Positions 49,103-57,112 of a stretch of 57,112 bases of DNA are shown here, piece after piece. The stretch lies in NCBI RefSeq assembly GCF_000333895.2, contig NZ_ANFM02000070.1:1-57112 (forward strand), given 5' to 3'. The translations under genes were made by a program, and so were the position numbers. The first letter of the stretch is position 1. Each line of letters starts with the position of its first letter. The notes below the pieces were generated by a model. The model made no database searches and was not told the origin of the DNA. It saw only the letters and a program-made list of their open reading frames with translations. The stretch comes from Grimontia indica (GTDB taxonomy: Bacteria; Pseudomonadota; Gammaproteobacteria; Enterobacterales; Vibrionaceae).

Positions 49103-52100
49103 ATGTTAAAAGCGACCGATGTGCTGGTGCCAAGTTACCTTGAGCAACCCGCTTCCGCGCTATGGCCTCATATTTCTTCGCACTATTGTGTCGATGAAAG
49201 TGAGTTGCTCGCATCACTGCTCCCACTTGCAACACCTTCTAATGAAGAGCGAAAACAGACGGAAACCCAAGCGGCTGATCTGATTGAGCGTGTGCGTGCG
49301 GATAAAACGGCCGTGCAGATGATTGATGCACTTCTTCTCGAATACAGTCTGGATACCCGTGAAGGCATTTTGCTGATGTGTCTGGCAGAAGCATTGATGC
49401 GTGTGCCGGATGCGAAAACCGCTGATGCCTTGATCCGTGACAAGCTGGGCGTGGCAGACTGGAAAGCTCACCTAAAAAATTCCGAATCTTTGTTTGTGAA
49501 TGCTTCGACCTGGGGACTAATGCTCACCGGTAAAGTTGTCACCATCGATGAGCGCAAAGAAGGCGGTGCAGGAAAGGTACTCAATCGTTTGGTTAACAAG
49601 ATGTCTGAGCCTGTGATTCGTCAGGCGATGCATCAAGCCATGAAAGTCATGGGTCACCAATTTGTCCTCGGTCGTTCAATCAACGAAGCGCTGGAAAACG
49701 GTAAACCACTGCGCCAGAAAGGCTTCACTTATTCGTTTGATATGTTGGGTGAGGCTGCGCTTACTACCCAAGACGCACAAAAGTACTTCAATGATTACAT
49801 GGTGGCGATTGAAACTGTTTCCCAGCAACTGTCTGTAGGTAACGGGCCATCACCTTCTGTTTCCATCAAACTGTCTGCTTTGCATCCGCGATATGAAGTG
49901 GCGAACGAAGACCGCGTCATGGGCGAAATGGCTGAGACTGTGCTTCGCCTCCTGAAGCGCGCCAGGGAGTTGGGTGTGGCGATCACCATTGATGCAGAAG
50001 AAGCGGATCGCCTAGAACTGTCACTGAAGCTTTTTGAAAAACTCTTCACTCACGAAGATATCAAAGGCTGGGGTCAGTTTGGTCTGGTGGTTCAGGCTTA
50101 CTCTAAACGTGCCCTGCCCGTGATTACCTGGCTGGCGGCGTTGGCGAAAGAGCACAGCACCGTGATCCCGATGCGACTGGTGAAAGGCGCCTACTGGGAC
50201 AGCGAAATTAAGTTGGCACAGCAAGCGGGCTTACCTGGCTACCCGGTTTATACCCGAAAAGAAGGCACCGACGTGGCCTATCTTGCCTGCGCACGCTTCC
50301 TGCTTTCTGAGCATGTGAATGGGTTTATCTATCCGCAGTTTGCCAGCCACAATGCGCAAACCGTAGCGGCAGTGAAAGCCATGGCTCAGCATGATAACTA
50401 TGAGTTTCAGCGTTTGCATGGCATGGGGGATGCACTTTACTTCCATGCTAAAGAAATGTTTGGTCAGTCTGTACGTATTTACGCGCCAGTGGGCAGCCAT
50501 AAAGATCTGCTGCCGTATCTGGTTCGCCGTCTGCTTGAAAATGGTGCCAACAGCTCGTTCGTTCACCGTTTGGTCGACGCTGCATGTCCGGTGTCTGATT
50601 TGACTCAACATCCGGTTGATACATTGGCGTCACGTCCAACGCTGCACAATGCGCGAATTCCTCAGCCTTCTGAGATTTTTGGCGAATCACGCCAGAACTC
50701 CAAAGGTGTTGCGATCGACATTGAAAGCGAATGGGAAGCCTATGATGCCAAGGTTCAGGCCTTTATGGATGCAACCTGGAGTGCGGGACCTATCATCAAT
50801 GGTGAACGCCTGGCAGGTGATGCTCACACAGTGGTTGCTCCTTACGATCACCGCCTGAAAGTGGGTAGCATCAACTGGTCGACGCCAGAGCAAGCCAAAG
50901 AAGCGCTGAATGTCGCCGCAGCCAATGTCGATAGTTGGCGAGCACTTTCTGCCAAAGAAAGAGGTGAGTACTTACTTAAGCTGGCTGACTTGCTTGAAGA
51001 GAATTTGGGCGAGCTGGTGGCACTTTGTCACCGTGAAGCGGGCAAAACTATTCACGACAGCATTGACGAAGTGCGTGAAGCTGTAGACTTCCTCCGTTAC
51101 TACCCGGTTCAGGCGGAGATGATTGAAGGCGACTTGCAATCTTTCACCCGTTTCGATGGCCAGTCGGTCACTTTGCGACGTGAAGGCCGTGGGGTGTTTA
51201 CCTGTATCAGCCCTTGGAATTTCCCACTCGCGATCTTTATTGGTCAAATTTCAGCTGCCTTGGTAACGGGCAATACCGTTGTCGCCAAACCGGCTGAGCA
51301 AACATCACTGATTGCGTTCCGTACCATTGAGCTGCTCTTGGAAACAGGTATTCCTGCCGGTGTGATCCATCTGTTGCCGGGTAGTGGCGCAGAAATCGGC
51401 AGTGTATTGACGGGGGATGACAGCATCGCAGGTGTTGCCTTCACCGGTTCGACCCCGACAGCGCAGCGCATTAACCAGACGCTTGCTTCCCGCGACGCCT
51501 TGCCGGTGCCGTTTATTGCAGAAACGGGCGGTCAGAACGCTATGTTGGTCGACAGTACTGCACTGCCTGAGCAAGTGGTACGCGATGTACTTCGCTCTGC
51601 TTTTGCTTCTGCAGGCCAGCGCTGTTCAGCCCTTCGCGTGCTTTATGTGCAGCAGGATGTGGCAGATCGTGTGATTGATCTTATCAAAGGTGCCATGGCG
51701 GAAATGCGTATTGGCTTACCTTACCTTCACTCGACCGATGTTGGCCCTGTGATCGATGAAACGGCTCAGGCGAAGTTGCAGAACCACATCAACGAATTGT
51801 TCAAAACCAGCCAATTCATTGCCAAAGCCCCAATGAAAAGCGAAACCCGCGTAGGCACTTATATTGCACCTGTGGCGTTTGAAATCGACAGTATCTCAAT
51901 GCTTTCAGAAGAGCACTTTGGCCCAATCTTACACGTGGTGCGATACCACGCTGACGAACTCGACAGCGTGATTGATGACATCAACAACGCAGGCTTTGGC
52001 TTGACGTTAGGTGTTCATAGCCGCAACGAAAGCACTTACCGCTACATTGAATCCCGCGCCAAAGTCGGTAACTGCTACATCAACCGCGATCAGGTTGGTG

Positions 52101-52210
52101 CGGTGGTCGGCGTGCAGCCATTTGGTGGACAAGGCTTGTCAGGAACTGGGCCAAAAGCAGGTGGACCTCACTATCTCTATCGCTTCACGAAAGAGGAGGT
52201 TGTGGCATGA
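49103..52210 (+). CDS. putA: Bifunctional proline dehydrogenase / L-glutamate gamma-semialdehyde dehydrogenase PutA
   Basis: A 1035-residue enzyme that converts proline to glutamate in two steps with channelling of the intermediate. An N-terminal arm leads to the FAD proline dehydrogenase barrel (about 170-480; SIKLSALHPRYE, DAEEADRLELSL, MRLVKGAYWDSEI, YPQFASHNAQT). The NAD aldehyde dehydrogenase follows (about 530-1030; ISPWNFPLAIF, VAKPAEQT, FTGSTPTA, catalytic Glu in AETGGQNAM and Cys in SAGQRCSALR). The N-terminal DNA-binding domain of E. coli PutA is absent. The frame can start at GTG 49076, but ATG 49103 follows GAGAGGAATCTGCTT. It overlaps the next gene by 4 bp. Confidence 0.95.
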   Translation: MLKATDVLVPSYLEQPASALWPHISSHYCVDESELLASLLPLATPSNEERKQTETQAADLIERVRADKTAVQMIDALLLEYSLDTREGILLMCLAEALMRVPDAKTADALIRDKLGVADWKAHLKNSESLFVNASTWGLMLTGKVVTIDERKEGGAGKVLNRLVNKMSEPVIRQAMHQAMKVMGHQFVLGRSINEALENGKPLRQKGFTYSFDMLGEAALTTQDAQKYFNDYMVAIETVSQQLSVGNGPSPSVSIKLSALHPRYEVANEDRVMGEMAETVLRLLKRARELGVAITIDAEEADRLELSLKLFEKLFTHEDIKGWGQFGLVVQAYSKRALPVITWLAALAKEHSTVIPMRLVKGAYWDSEIKLAQQAGLPGYPVYTRKEGTDVAYLACARFLLSEHVNGFIYPQFASHNAQTVAAVKAMAQHDNYEFQRLHGMGDALYFHAKEMFGQSVRIYAPVGSHKDLLPYLVRRLLENGANSSFVHRLVDAACPVSDLTQHPVDTLASRPTLHNARIPQPSEIFGESRQNSKGVAIDIESEWEAYDAKVQAFMDATWSAGPIINGERLAGDAHTVVAPYDHRLKVGSINWSTPEQAKEALNVAAANVDSWRALSAKERGEYLLKLADLLEENLGELVALCHREAGKTIHDSIDEVREAVDFLRYYPVQAEMIEGDLQSFTRFDGQSVTLRREGRGVFTCISPWNFPLAIFIGQISAALVTGNTVVAKPAEQTSLIAFRTIELLLETGIPAGVIHLLPGSGAEIGSVLTGDDSIAGVAFTGSTPTAQRINQTLASRDALPVPFIAETGGQNAMLVDSTALPEQVVRDVLRSAFASAGQRCSALRVLYVQQDVADRVIDLIKGAMAEMRIGLPYLHSTDVGPVIDETAQAKLQNHINELFKTSQFIAKAPMKSETRVGTYIAPVAFEIDSISMLSEEHFGPILHVVRYHADELDSVIDDINNAGFGLTLGVHSRNESTYRYIESRAKVGNCYINRDQVGAVVGVQPFGGQGLSGTGPKAGGPHYLYRFTKEEVVA

Positions 52211-52944
52211 GCAAGGTAATAGGAACGCAAGCAATGAATGAAGTATCGACGCTGGCGGCGCAGAGCCAAGCTGTTTGGGAAGAGTGGAATAATCTGGGTG
52301 TACTGGAGCGTGTGTTGCTGCTCAGCAACTGGGCGGACAATGTAGGGCAACGTGGCGGTGATTTTAAGCCTGCAGCAGACCTCATTCGCTTCCACCTTAA
52401 TCAGGCAGAAGCTCTGATTGCACCTGTCCATGATATGCCTGGTCCAACGGGTGAAACCAACGAGCTCTATACAGCGGGCCGTGGACTGTTTCTGGTGACA
52501 GGCGATGAGTCTTTGTCTGTCGTTGCGTTGGCAGGCCAATTGACGGCCGCGTTGGTTGCAGGTAATTGCGCGCTGTTGTCAGTACCAGCATCGTTGAAAC
52601 ATGAAGCTGAGGCGCTGATTGGCGATTTGGTGAAAGCCAGTGTACCAAACCGACTTGTTTCACTGCTTGATGGCGAAACAACGGAGGATGTCATTGTCTC
52701 TGCACCGATTTGTGGTGTGGCCGCGGTGGCGAATTCAGCAACCTTGATTGCTATGAACCGAAAACTGGCAGCTCGAGATGGTGTGTTGGTGCAGTTTGTC
52801 GCTGAAGACAACGCAACCCAATTACCTCTTGTCGCTTCGCCAACCTATCTACTCCGCTTTATTACCGAGCGGACGAGAACCATAAACGTCACTGCGGTAG
52901 GGGGCAATGCCACCCTGCTGGAACTTGGTAGTGGCGAACATTAA
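52207..52944 (+). CDS. Stand-alone ALDH-fold protein, likely split C-terminal domain of PutA
   Basis: A 245-residue protein with aldehyde-dehydrogenase-fold features (LFLVTGDESLSVVALAGQLTAALVAGNCALLSVP resembles the Rossmann entry of ALDHs) but no catalytic Cys or Glu motif. Long PutA proteins carry a non-catalytic ALDH-superfamily-fold domain at the C-terminus that covers the substrate tunnel. This gene looks like that domain encoded separately. It starts within the putA stop (ATGA overlap) behind GAGGAGGTTGTGGC, so the two proteins should be made together. It is often named 1-pyrroline-5-carboxylate dehydrogenase in genome annotations, but activity is doubtful. An independent role cannot be excluded. 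Confidence 0.72.
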   Translation: MSKVIGTQAMNEVSTLAAQSQAVWEEWNNLGVLERVLLLSNWADNVGQRGGDFKPAADLIRFHLNQAEALIAPVHDMPGPTGETNELYTAGRGLFLVTGDESLSVVALAGQLTAALVAGNCALLSVPASLKHEAEALIGDLVKASVPNRLVSLLDGETTEDVIVSAPICGVAAVANSATLIAMNRKLAARDGVLVQFVAEDNATQLPLVASPTYLLRFITERTRTINVTAVGGNATLLELGSGEH

Positions 52945-52973
52945 ACCCAAGTAACCCGATGTGATGAAGCTCA

Positions 52974-53239
52974 AGGGGCTGTTGACCTTTGGTGGTGATT
53001 TTTGCAGCAGTTTGTGGGGGTTTTATGCAAGGCAGAGGCTTTGATGTGTAGCTAGCCTACATGAGAAGCCGATAACGCAGCAGAAATACCCCACAAACGC
53101 TGCCCGAAGGGTTCTGCTCTAAGCGTTTTATGCTTTGTTGAGGTGTATTTGCTTAGAATAACTAGGCGGCACACACCTCGCCGCGCCTAAAACGCTTATA
53201 GCGAGAACAAAATTTAACCACTAAAAATCAACAGCCCCT
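52974..53239. mobile_element. MITE-like element, copy 2 (266 bp)
   Basis: A second copy of the element at 31474-31752, with the same terminal inverted repeats (AGGGGCTGTTGACCTTTGGTG at left, ATCAACAGCCCCT at right). It is about 14 bp shorter in the middle (after GCCCGAAGGGTTC) and has scattered substitutions. It separates the ALDH-fold gene from putP, so putP probably needs its own promoter. No clear target duplication is seen at this copy. Confidence 0.75.
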
Positions 53240-53362
53240 CGGTTCTCTGCTGGCACAGCAGAGACCTTGGGTTTTCTGTTGCTGACGGTTTTAAATAATC
53301 GGAATTAGGCACTGGAGATCTATGATCCTCAATCTTTGTGCCTTGTTATTGAGGGAAAAAAC

Positions 53363-54859
53363 ATGATTGAAAACAGCTTTGCAATCAGCGCCACGTTTAT
53401 CGTGTACCTGATTCTAATGCTCGCAATCGGCGTATACGCTTACAAGCGCACGTCAAACTCAGAAGACTACTTCCTTGGTGGGCGTTCACTGGGGCCTTGG
53501 CCAGCGGCATTATCTGCCGGTGCGTCAGACATGAGTGGCTGGTTGCTGCTTGGTCTGCCGGGCTATGCCTACGCAGCGGGTATTGAATCGCTGTGGCTTG
53601 CAGGTGGTCTGTTAGCGGGTACTTACTTAAACTGGTTGATTTGCGCCAAAAGACTTCGTACTTATAGCATCGAAGTAGACAATGCACTGACCATCCCCGA
53701 ATTCCTGTCTCGCCGTTTTGAAGATAAATCAAAACTGTTGCAGACCATTTCTGCCTTCTTCATTTTGCTGTTCTTCCTTTTCTATACCAGCTCAGGCTTG
53801 GTTGCAGGCGGTAAACTGTTCGAGACAGTCTTTGGCCTTGAATACACCACAGCGGTAGTCATCGGCACTGTCTGTGTGGTTTCTTACACCTTGTTTGGTG
53901 GATTCCTGGCAGTATCCTGGACTGACTTGGTGCAAGGCCTTTTGATGGCGGCAGCACTGATGATCGTGCCAATTGCAACGCTGGATGGCTCATTCACTGA
54001 CTTGCCTGCTGCGCTGGAAGCGAAAAACCCTGAGCTTCTGACCCTTTGGCAAGATGTTAACGGTGAGCCTCTGACTGCCGTGGCGATCATCTCTCTGGTG
54101 GCCTGGGGGCTTGGTTACTTTGGTCAGCCGCACATCCTTGCACGTTTCCAGGCAACACGTACCAATGCGGACATCACTACAGCACGCCGTATCGCCGTGG
54201 GTTGGAGTGCTGTCTCTATGGCAGGCGCAATCCTGATTGGTTTGGTGGGTATCCTGTACGTTGATCAACACCTCGGTGGTGAACTGGAAGACGGCGAAAC
54301 CATCTTTATGTATCTGGTGAACGCGGCGTTCCACCCTGTGATTGCAGGTATCTTGCTGGCGGCAATTCTGGCGGCGGTGATGAGCACAGCGGATTCCCAG
54401 TTGCTGGTGTCATCTTCTGCTCTGGCCGAAGATTTCTACAAACAAGTGTTCCGTCCTGATGCATCGACCAAAGAGGTGGTCATGGTTGGTCGTTTCGCCG
54501 TGGTAGGTATTTCCATCATTGCGTTGATGCTGGCGATGAACCCAGAAAGCTCGGTACTGGGCTTAGTATCTTACGCTTGGGCTGGTTTCGGTGCTGCGTT
54601 CGGTCCAGCCTTGTTGTTGAGCCTGTTCTGGAAAGACATGAACCGCAACGGCGCACTGGCTGGTGTTATTGTCGGTGGTGTGACCGTGGTCGTTTGGAAA
54701 CAACTGACTGGCGGGATTTTCGATATCTATGAGATTGTCCCTGGCTTCGTTCTGGCGGGTCTTGCAATTATCGCTGTGAGTAAAGCGACAGGCGGTGCGG
54801 AAAACACTGTGATGCAGACATTTGATGATTATGAGCAGAGTTTGAAGACCTTGCCATAA
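53363..54859 (+). CDS. putP: Sodium/proline symporter PutP
   Basis: A 498-residue inner-membrane transporter of the SSS family with 13 predicted transmembrane helices. Signature regions are YFLGGRSLGPWPAALSAGASDMSGWLLLGLPG near residue 35 and AILAAVMSTADSQLLVSSSALAEDFYK near residue 335, both PutP hallmarks of the Na+ and proline sites. The frame can start 9 codons earlier, but ATG 53363 follows GAGGGAAAAAAC. It imports proline for PutA. It has a 418-bp upstream gap, which contains a MITE-like repeat and likely a promoter. Confidence 0.95.
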   Translation: MIENSFAISATFIVYLILMLAIGVYAYKRTSNSEDYFLGGRSLGPWPAALSAGASDMSGWLLLGLPGYAYAAGIESLWLAGGLLAGTYLNWLICAKRLRTYSIEVDNALTIPEFLSRRFEDKSKLLQTISAFFILLFFLFYTSSGLVAGGKLFETVFGLEYTTAVVIGTVCVVSYTLFGGFLAVSWTDLVQGLLMAAALMIVPIATLDGSFTDLPAALEAKNPELLTLWQDVNGEPLTAVAIISLVAWGLGYFGQPHILARFQATRTNADITTARRIAVGWSAVSMAGAILIGLVGILYVDQHLGGELEDGETIFMYLVNAAFHPVIAGILLAAILAAVMSTADSQLLVSSSALAEDFYKQVFRPDASTKEVVMVGRFAVVGISIIALMLAMNPESSVLGLVSYAWAGFGAAFGPALLLSLFWKDMNRNGALAGVIVGGVTVVVWKQLTGGIFDIYEIVPGFVLAGLAIIAVSKATGGAENTVMQTFDDYEQSLKTLP

Positions 54860-54876
54860 TCCTACTTATCGTTGTT

Positions 54877-54906
54877 AAAGGGACGCTGAAGCGTCCCTTT
54901 TTTATT
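54877..54906 (+). terminator. Rho-independent terminator of putP
   Basis: The stem AAAGGGACGC / GCGTCCCTTT with a TGAA loop is followed by further T residues, beginning 17 bp after the stop. Confidence 0.9.
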
Positions 54907-55103
54907 TTTATATCAACAAGCTATCTAGCCATCAGGTTGTCGTCTCATCCCTTCTCCTCCAAAAGACTGAGTTTAGGATTAAGATCACGCGATCCAGTCA
55001 CAAGACATATGCACTACGGTTAGTAATGGAGAAGTGCGTCTGGCACGAAATTTACCCGCTTCAACAGGCAGGAAGCCGTTGATCCGAGTATGAGGGCAAC
55101 ACA

Positions 55104-57112
55104 ATGGCCGGCAAAATGATTATTACGCAACTGGATGGTAACGCATTAATTTTTGCACCGGATGGCAGCGTAAGGGCTGCAGAACAATACGCAGAGCTTA
55201 AACCGGAAGAAGTGCTAGTCACGGAAAACGGCAGTAGCGCGGTTCTCAAAGAAAATGGTGAAAGGGAAATTCAGGTGAATGCCAACAGTGGCTTTCGCTT
55301 TGAAACGCCACCTGATGCTAACGAGGACGTGAATGCAGCTCGGCGCGGCGTCGAAGAAGGGGAGGACCCCAGCGAAAACGCAGATCCAGCTGCTGGCCAA
55401 GTCACCAGTTCATCCACATTCTTTGTTGCCGGTGATGTGGTTGTGGAAGGTTCTGGCTCACGCCCAAGCCTGACTGAGCTGCTGGAAGAAGGAGAAAGTG
55501 AGGAAAGTGAAAATGTCGAATCACTGAATGCAAACAATCTGACGGCATTTCAGCTTAGCTCCCTCTCTTCACTGCAACGTTTTTTCTTTGAACAATTAAA
55601 CGAAGCGACACAAACCACTGACGCGACGGATGTGACGTCGTCAGCCCCCACGACTCCCGGAACTACACCAACCACGCCATCTCCAGAGCCATCACCCACT
55701 GATTCCAATCAGGCGCCTTCTGTCACGCTCTCGATGCTGACGGTCACAGAACAGTCAGTCATTGAAGGTCAGGTCGTGGCGACTATCACCACGACGGATG
55801 CGAATAATGATACCGTTTCCCTCAATCTGCTTGATAACGAAGGCGGATATTTCCGCATTCAGGACGACAATGTGGTGCTGACCCAGGTTGGCGTGGATGC
55901 GATTAACAACGATGCCCTTGGCTTGGAAAGTATGTCGATTGTGGTCGAGGCTGATGACGGTGAGTTGAGTGAGCAGGCATCTGGCGTGCTTGCTATCAAC
56001 AAGGTGAACGACAACGTCCCCACGCTGACATTGGAAGCGGTTGATGTGACTGAGGAGTCTGTTTCTGAAGGCATGGTAGTTGCGACCTTTTCAGCCTCCG
56101 ATGCAGATGGCAACACCCTTAGCTACACACTGACAGATAACAATAACGGCTATTTTTCGCTAGGAGATGGCGAAGTGCTGCTGACGGCAGCAGGTGTTGA
56201 AGCGATCAATAATGATGCCCTGAATATCGAATCATTGGGCATCTTCCTGACCGTCTCCGACGGTGATTTCCAAGCCAGTGCTTCCGACACAATCTCAGTC
56301 ATTCGAGTGAACGACAACGGTCCTACTGTGAACATCTCCATCAGTGACATTTCTGAAAGTGCCGTCACCGTCGGGCAGGTTGTGGCGACTGTGAGCACTG
56401 CTGATGCGGATGGAGATAATGTCACCCTGTCATTGGTTGGCAACGAGGATAACTACTTCCTCCTTTCTGACGGTGAAGTAACCCTGACCGCGGATGGCGT
56501 CGCGGCGGTACAGGATGACGGTTTGGATATCCGCTCCCTGACGATCTCTGTTCGGGCCAGTGACGGGGAAAATGTTACGGATGCCTCCGCCACGCTTCTT
56601 GTTGGTCGTGATAACGACACTCCGCCAACACTTTCCCTTGCTGTTGAAGATTTGACCGAAGAGTCGGTTACAGAATCAACGCTGGTGGCGACCATCACAA
56701 CGTCAGATGAGGACGGAGATGATGTCTCGCTGACGTTGTTAAACAATGATGACGGCTACTTCCGTCTCGACGGGAACGGTGTATACCTGACCGCAGATGG
56801 TGTTGCCGCTATCAATCAAGACGGTGTGGACGCGATATCCAGCATGCCGATTTCAGTTCAGGCATTCGACGGAACGTATACCGTCGTTGCCAGTGATACG
56901 GTGGCCGTCGCGCGCGTGAACGACAACTCTCCTGTTGTCACCCTGAACGAGACGGATGTAATGGAAGAATCCGTCTCTGTTGATACTGTGGTGGCGACTA
57001 TCTCTGCTTCCGATACAGATGAAAATGAGCTGACTTTCACGATCTCAGGCGCGAATGCAGATTGGATAACCATTGATGGCAATGAAGTGAAGCTGACTGC
57101 GGCGGGTGTGGC
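55104..57112 (+). CDS. Large LapA-type adhesin with cadherin-like repeats (5' part only)
   Basis: The reading frame begins at ATG 55104 (preceded by GAGGGCAACACA) and is still open at the window edge after about 669 codons. Residues 1-100 form a retention-module-like N-terminus ending in the motif P95-A-A-G98 (55386-55397), the type of di-alanine site cut by LapG. After a low-complexity Thr/Pro/Ser linker (about 175-200) come repeats of about 101 residues. Each shows V(T/S)EESV.....VVAT...SD.DG....L.L and ends VNDN, a pattern of cadherin/VCBS-type adhesin domains. About five repeats are seen. The protein is acidic. It is the probable cargo of the LapBCE exporter and target of LapG/LapD. The C-terminal secretion signal lies outside the window. 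Confidence 0.88.
   Translation, partial: MAGKMIITQLDGNALIFAPDGSVRAAEQYAELKPEEVLVTENGSSAVLKENGEREIQVNANSGFRFETPPDANEDVNAARRGVEEGEDPSENADPAAGQVTSSSTFFVAGDVVVEGSGSRPSLTELLEEGESEESENVESLNANNLTAFQLSSLSSLQRFFFEQLNEATQTTDATDVTSSAPTTPGTTPTTPSPEPSPTDSNQAPSVTLSMLTVTEQSVIEGQVVATITTTDANNDTVSLNLLDNEGGYFRIQDDNVVLTQVGVDAINNDALGLESMSIVVEADDGELSEQASGVLAINKVNDNVPTLTLEAVDVTEESVSEGMVVATFSASDADGNTLSYTLTDNNNGYFSLGDGEVLLTAAGVEAINNDALNIESLGIFLTVSDGDFQASASDTISVIRVNDNGPTVNISISDISESAVTVGQVVATVSTADADGDNVTLSLVGNEDNYFLLSDGEVTLTADGVAAVQDDGLDIRSLTISVRASDGENVTDASATLLVGRDNDTPPTLSLAVEDLTEESVTESTLVATITTSDEDGDDVSLTLLNNDDGYFRLDGNGVYLTADGVAAINQDGVDAISSMPISVQAFDGTYTVVASDTVAVARVNDNSPVVTLNETDVMEESVSVDTVVATISASDTDENELTFTISGANADWITIDGNEVKLTAAGV

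Noticed and set aside
55061-57082. Several minus-strand open frames across the adhesin gene
   Set aside because: They are antisense to a continuous plus-strand frame that carries signature repeats and a LapG-type site. The true gene has no stop in the window.

Overview
The window comes from the secondary chromosome (chromosome II) of a Vibrionaceae bacterium, probably a Grimontia/Enterovibrio/Photobacterium-like or other marine relative. The diagnosis rests on a complete chromosome-II replication and partition block. This consists of the initiator gene rctB (20490-22472, minus), an origin region with phased GATC iterons, a DnaA box, three 39-mers and a 29-mer (22500-23574), parA2-parB2 (23814-25994), and five perfect copies of the chromosome-II centromere motif parS2 (TTTACANTGTAAA) between 1.86 and 31.78 kb. 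No phage, IS transposase, CRISPR array, rRNA or tRNA was recognised.

Layout. 0-9.8 kb holds single metabolic genes (2-oxoglutarate oxygenase, alpha/beta hydrolase, GNAT, a single-domain globin, SRAP peptidase), the torECA operon for TMAO respiration, and a soluble PAS-rich chemoreceptor. 10-20.1 kb is alpha-glucoside metabolism. An ABC operon with the order binding protein - permease - permease - GH13 glucosidase - ATPase (agl/thu-like) is accompanied by a stand-alone GH13 paralogue in which the acid/base Glu is replaced by Ser. A CDGSH/glutamate-synthase-like fusion lies between them. 20-26 kb is the replication/partition block. 26-29 kb is tmcA and a YcdX-type PHP phosphatase.

29-44 kb is a surface-attachment block: a PilZ protein, a FapA/DUF342 protein, and a minus-strand operon for a LapA-type adhesin system (lapC, lapE, an OmpA-like lipoprotein, lapG, lapD, lapB), preceded by a DctB/DctD-like two-component pair. 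A large adhesin gene with N-terminal LapG-type di-alanine site and cadherin-like repeats starts at 55104 and runs off the right edge. It is the likely substrate of that secretion system. In the LapD/LapG model, c-di-GMP bound to LapD keeps LapG from cutting the adhesin, so the cell stays attached.

43.6-57 kb also carries pdxH, a PAS-LuxR regulator that looks like VqmA with a candidate VqmR small RNA gene directly upstream, a PEGA/formylglycine-enzyme-like envelope protein, and a proline utilisation locus (AraC-type regulator, putA, a separate ALDH-fold protein, putP). Iteron-like RctB sites recur far from the origin at 47.79-48.03 kb and singly at 45.12 kb. Two copies of a roughly 270-bp MITE-like element and several short palindromic repeat elements occupy intergenic gaps.
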